Positions 62,468-64,000 of a stretch of DNA of 64,000 nucleotides are shown piece after piece. Every line of letters begins with the position of its first letter. Position 1 is the first letter of the stretch. The DNA comes from Candidatus Haliotispira prima (GTDB lineage Bacteria; Spirochaetota; Spirochaetia; SP-2023): assembly GCA_029867005.1 (NCBI GenBank), contig CP123443.1, positions 2,046,001-2,110,000 of the forward strand. The letters run 5' to 3'. The notes under the pieces were generated by a model. That model was not told the DNA's origin. It searched no databases and saw nothing but the letters and a program-made list of their open reading frames with translations. The translations under genes were made by a program, and so were the position numbers.

Positions 62468-63386
62468 ACATGGAGTGGCCGTCTCCCTCCTGCCACGGCC
62501 GGAGGTTGTCTATGCCGTTCAGGAAATGGAGGCGGGCGGCTTCCAACTCCTCCGCGCGGATGAGTAATTCCTCGCGGGCGGCACTCAGATTATCAAAATC
62601 GACTCCGTCGATTTGGCAGAGTTTCAGCAAGTCGATTTCCAAGGCCGCAAAGGCGGTGCGGACGGCATCCGAACCCTTTTTAATATGGAGCAGGGCCCGG
62701 TCTGTGTCCCGGTCTTTGCCCGCCCGAACGGTGGCCTCGGACGGGGCGTGGATCTCGGCCTGTAGCCGCAAAATAGTTTTGTCCCGTTCGTTGATCTCTT
62801 TATCTTTTTGGGCAAAGACGCTGTCCGCCGATTTTTGCAGGGCCTGCTTCTCGGCCTTGTGCCCTCGTACCTGGGTTTTCAATTCGCTGTAGGACATTTT
62901 GTCCAGGTCATCCAAAACCAGCCCGGCCACGGTTTGGCCCTCTCCGAGGGCTTCCAGTTCGTCATCCGAAAGCAGGGCCAGTTCCAGCAGTTTCTGCCTG
63001 CCCAAATGCGCAGAATCTGCGCTTTTGAGTTTGTCTGCCGTAATCGCGGCCCGCATCCACGCTTGGGCCGTCCGTCTGTTGAACTTTAAACGCTCTAAGG
63101 CTTGGCCAAAATAGCCGTGGCCTTCATGTTCTTTGATCAACAGCAGCTTGCGCCCCACGTGGTAAAATTGCTCGCCGATAATCTGGCCGTGCATCGCAAT
63201 TTCGGTTTCCATCCTGTCCCGATTATACGTCTCGCCCTCTTCCAGATAGCGGTAATCAATGGCGCTCAGTTCGCGTTCGCGCTGCGCCGTCTGTTCTTTT
63301 TGCTGAGCCACTTCGTTTTCCAATGTGCGAAACGCTTCCGAGCTCGGTATCTGAACGATGGGCTTGGGGTTTTGTTCTGTCAACAT
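62451..63386 (-). CDS. DUF3102-type early protein
   Basis: The 311-residue, coiled-coil-rich protein contains GRKLLLIKEHEGHGYFGQAL and FNRRTAQAWMRAA, as in DUF3102 proteins of mobile elements. It overlaps the transposase start by 17 bases. The function is unknown; a plasmid or phage replication or regulation role is usually assumed. Confidence 0.7.
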   Translation of the reverse strand: MLTEQNPKPIVQIPSSEAFRTLENEVAQQKEQTAQRERELSAIDYRYLEEGETYNRDRMETEIAMHGQIIGEQFYHVGRKLLLIKEHEGHGYFGQALERLKFNRRTAQAWMRAAITADKLKSADSAHLGRQKLLELALLSDDELEALGEGQTVAGLVLDDLDKMSYSELKTQVRGHKAEKQALQKSADSVFAQKDKEINERDKTILRLQAEIHAPSEATVRAGKDRDTDRALLHIKKGSDAVRTAFAALEIDLLKLCQIDGVDFDNLSAAREELLIRAEELEAARLHFLNGIDNLRPWQEGDGHSMFEPVF

Positions 63387-63397
63387 TTCCTATCTTC

Positions 63398-63697
63398 CTA
63401 ATGGCCGAGGAAACGGCCTTGCTCGTTTTTGAGGTGCAAATATTCTTGTTGGAATCGGGCGGCCACCCTGTGGCTCAACTGGCCGAAAGCCGGCGTGATC
63501 CGCCAGTTGCGGTTGGGCAGCGGCTCGGCCCAGCCGGCCTCTTTCAGGCAGGCCAGATCACGGCTGATGATGTCGTGGGTTTTGCCCACGGAAGAGGCCA
63601 AGTCTTTGTTGCTCTTGCCTTGCAGGATGTCCTCCGCCAGCAACTCGACCAGACGGAGCAGCCGGGCTTGACTGTTCATTTTTGGCATTTTTGGCAT
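63398..63697 (-). CDS. Small winged-helix regulator of the early region
   Basis: 99 residues from the ATG at 63697, which has a GGAGGA Shine-Dalgarno sequence 5 bases away. The helix-turn-helix is in KSNKDLASSVGKTHDIISRD, followed by a wing (EPLPNRNWRITPAF). It resembles small IclR/DeoR-type HTH proteins of Mu-like elements. The frame is open to 63877 through 12-bp repeats, so a 159-residue form is possible. Confidence 0.65.
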   Translation of the reverse strand: MPKMPKMNSQARLLRLVELLAEDILQGKSNKDLASSVGKTHDIISRDLACLKEAGWAEPLPNRNWRITPAFGQLSHRVAARFQQEYLHLKNEQGRFLGH

Positions 63698-63810
63698 TGC
63701 GGTCCTCCGTGTGGTCTCCGTGTGATCTCCGCATGATCTCTTATGATCAAACGGGTCTGTCTTTCCCGCCCGGCTTACAGCCATGGTTCCCTTGTATGGG
63801 TCCTTGTATG

Positions 63811-63858
63811 GTTCCCTTTGATGGGCCCTTTGATAGGCCCTTTGATGGTCCCTTTGCG
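63811..63858 (-). repeat. Four imperfect 12-bp tandem repeats
   Basis: The unit GGCCCTTTGATG, with variants, is repeated four times in front of the HTH gene. It either encodes a QRAH-type peptide repeat in a longer form of that protein or acts as a multi-site operator. Confidence 0.65.
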
Positions 63859-63882
63859 GCAGACAAAACGCAGGCATCCCGG

Positions 63883-64000
63883 CTACTCACTTTCCCTTTG
63901 CCTTGCGGCAGTTTGCGCGCCGTTTTGCGCGCCGTTTTGCGCGCCTTCGGGTATCAAGGTTGCCGTGTATTCCCACCAACCGGCGGCCTGCTGTTCCAGA
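63883..64000 (-). CDS. Partial C-terminus of an early phage gene
   Basis: The frame enters from the right edge and ends at 63883. It reads LEQQAAGWWEYTATLIPEG, then three GAQN/T units and a basic tail. The gene identity cannot be told from 38 residues. Confidence 0.6.
   Translation of the reverse strand, partial: LEQQAAGWWEYTATLIPEGAQNGAQNGAQTAARQRESE
63915..63945 (-). repeat. 12-bp tandem repeat within the partial early gene
   Basis: GCGCGCCGTTTT is present twice and in part a third time, in frame, encoding GAQN. Confidence 0.8.

Larger units (their letters stand above)
42915..64000 (-). mobile_element. Mu-like transposable element with tail genes and no head genes (continues past window)
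   Basis: Read on the minus strand the order is: early regulators, DUF3102 protein, transposase A, ATPase B, a small ORF, GemA, Mor, a tail-completion-like gene, sheath, tube, gp41/gp42, tape measure, gpN, gp44-gp48 and the fibres. The order follows phage Mu, except that the whole head block between Mor and the sheath is missing. No lysis gene was seen. Left end, repressor and ner lie beyond 64000, if present. Confidence 0.85.

Noticed and set aside
61241-62563. Long + strand open frame over the transposase gene
   Set aside because: Antisense to a transposase with an intact DDE triad; GC-rich shadow.

Overview
The window reads as chromosomal DNA of a flagellated spirochaete (Spirochaetota, probably Spirochaetaceae). 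This rests on gene content only: an M23 peptidase / bactofilin / DUF327 (YaaR) cluster, a FlgJ rod protein without a muramidase domain, and many lipoproteins. No rRNA or tRNA gene was seen, so the species cannot be fixed.

Layout. 1-8.5 kb: a truncated protein with two VOC-like repeats, a thiamine-diphosphate enzyme plus aldehyde dehydrogenase operon, convergent sdhA-sdhB without a membrane anchor gene, and a GT-C type membrane glycosyltransferase preceded by a broken copy of part of itself. 8.6-13.6 kb: an ECF sigma-factor remnant, then four tandem paralogous lipoprotein genes. Each of the four has a near-perfect sigma70 promoter, six 7-bp repeats at the expected transcription start, no usual start codon, and its own terminator. 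13.6-27.6 kb: an AT-rich defence island (NERD protein, DUF262 + HEPN pair, orphan antitoxin, secreted nuclease, SIR2 + HerA, AbiJ-like HEPN protein, an SH3 membrane protein, and a type IIG restriction-modification enzyme). Decayed copies of the 3' end of the type IIG gene separate the cargo genes. 28-42.4 kb: housekeeping genes (macrodomain protein, flgJ, argC, M16 peptidase lipoprotein, TetR regulator, mgtE, efp, DUF327, bactofilin, M23 peptidase, DUF2779 nuclease).

42.4-64 kb: a Mu-like transposable element, transcribed right to left and running off the window. It has MuA-type transposase, MuB-type ATPase, GemA, Mor and a complete contractile-tail set (sheath, tube, chaperones, tape measure, gpN, gp44-gp48). 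Directly after Mor comes a tail-completion-like gene and the sheath; terminase, portal, protease and capsid genes are absent. It may therefore be a tail-only particle (tailocin) carried by a Mu-type element, or a defective prophage. The fibre end holds four paralogous fibres with shared stems and different tips, duplicated together with scraps of gp48 and gp47.

The three most notable points are the lipoprotein array with its repeat-bearing promoters, the defence island built on copies of a restriction gene's tail, and the headless Mu-like element with an amplified fibre cassette.
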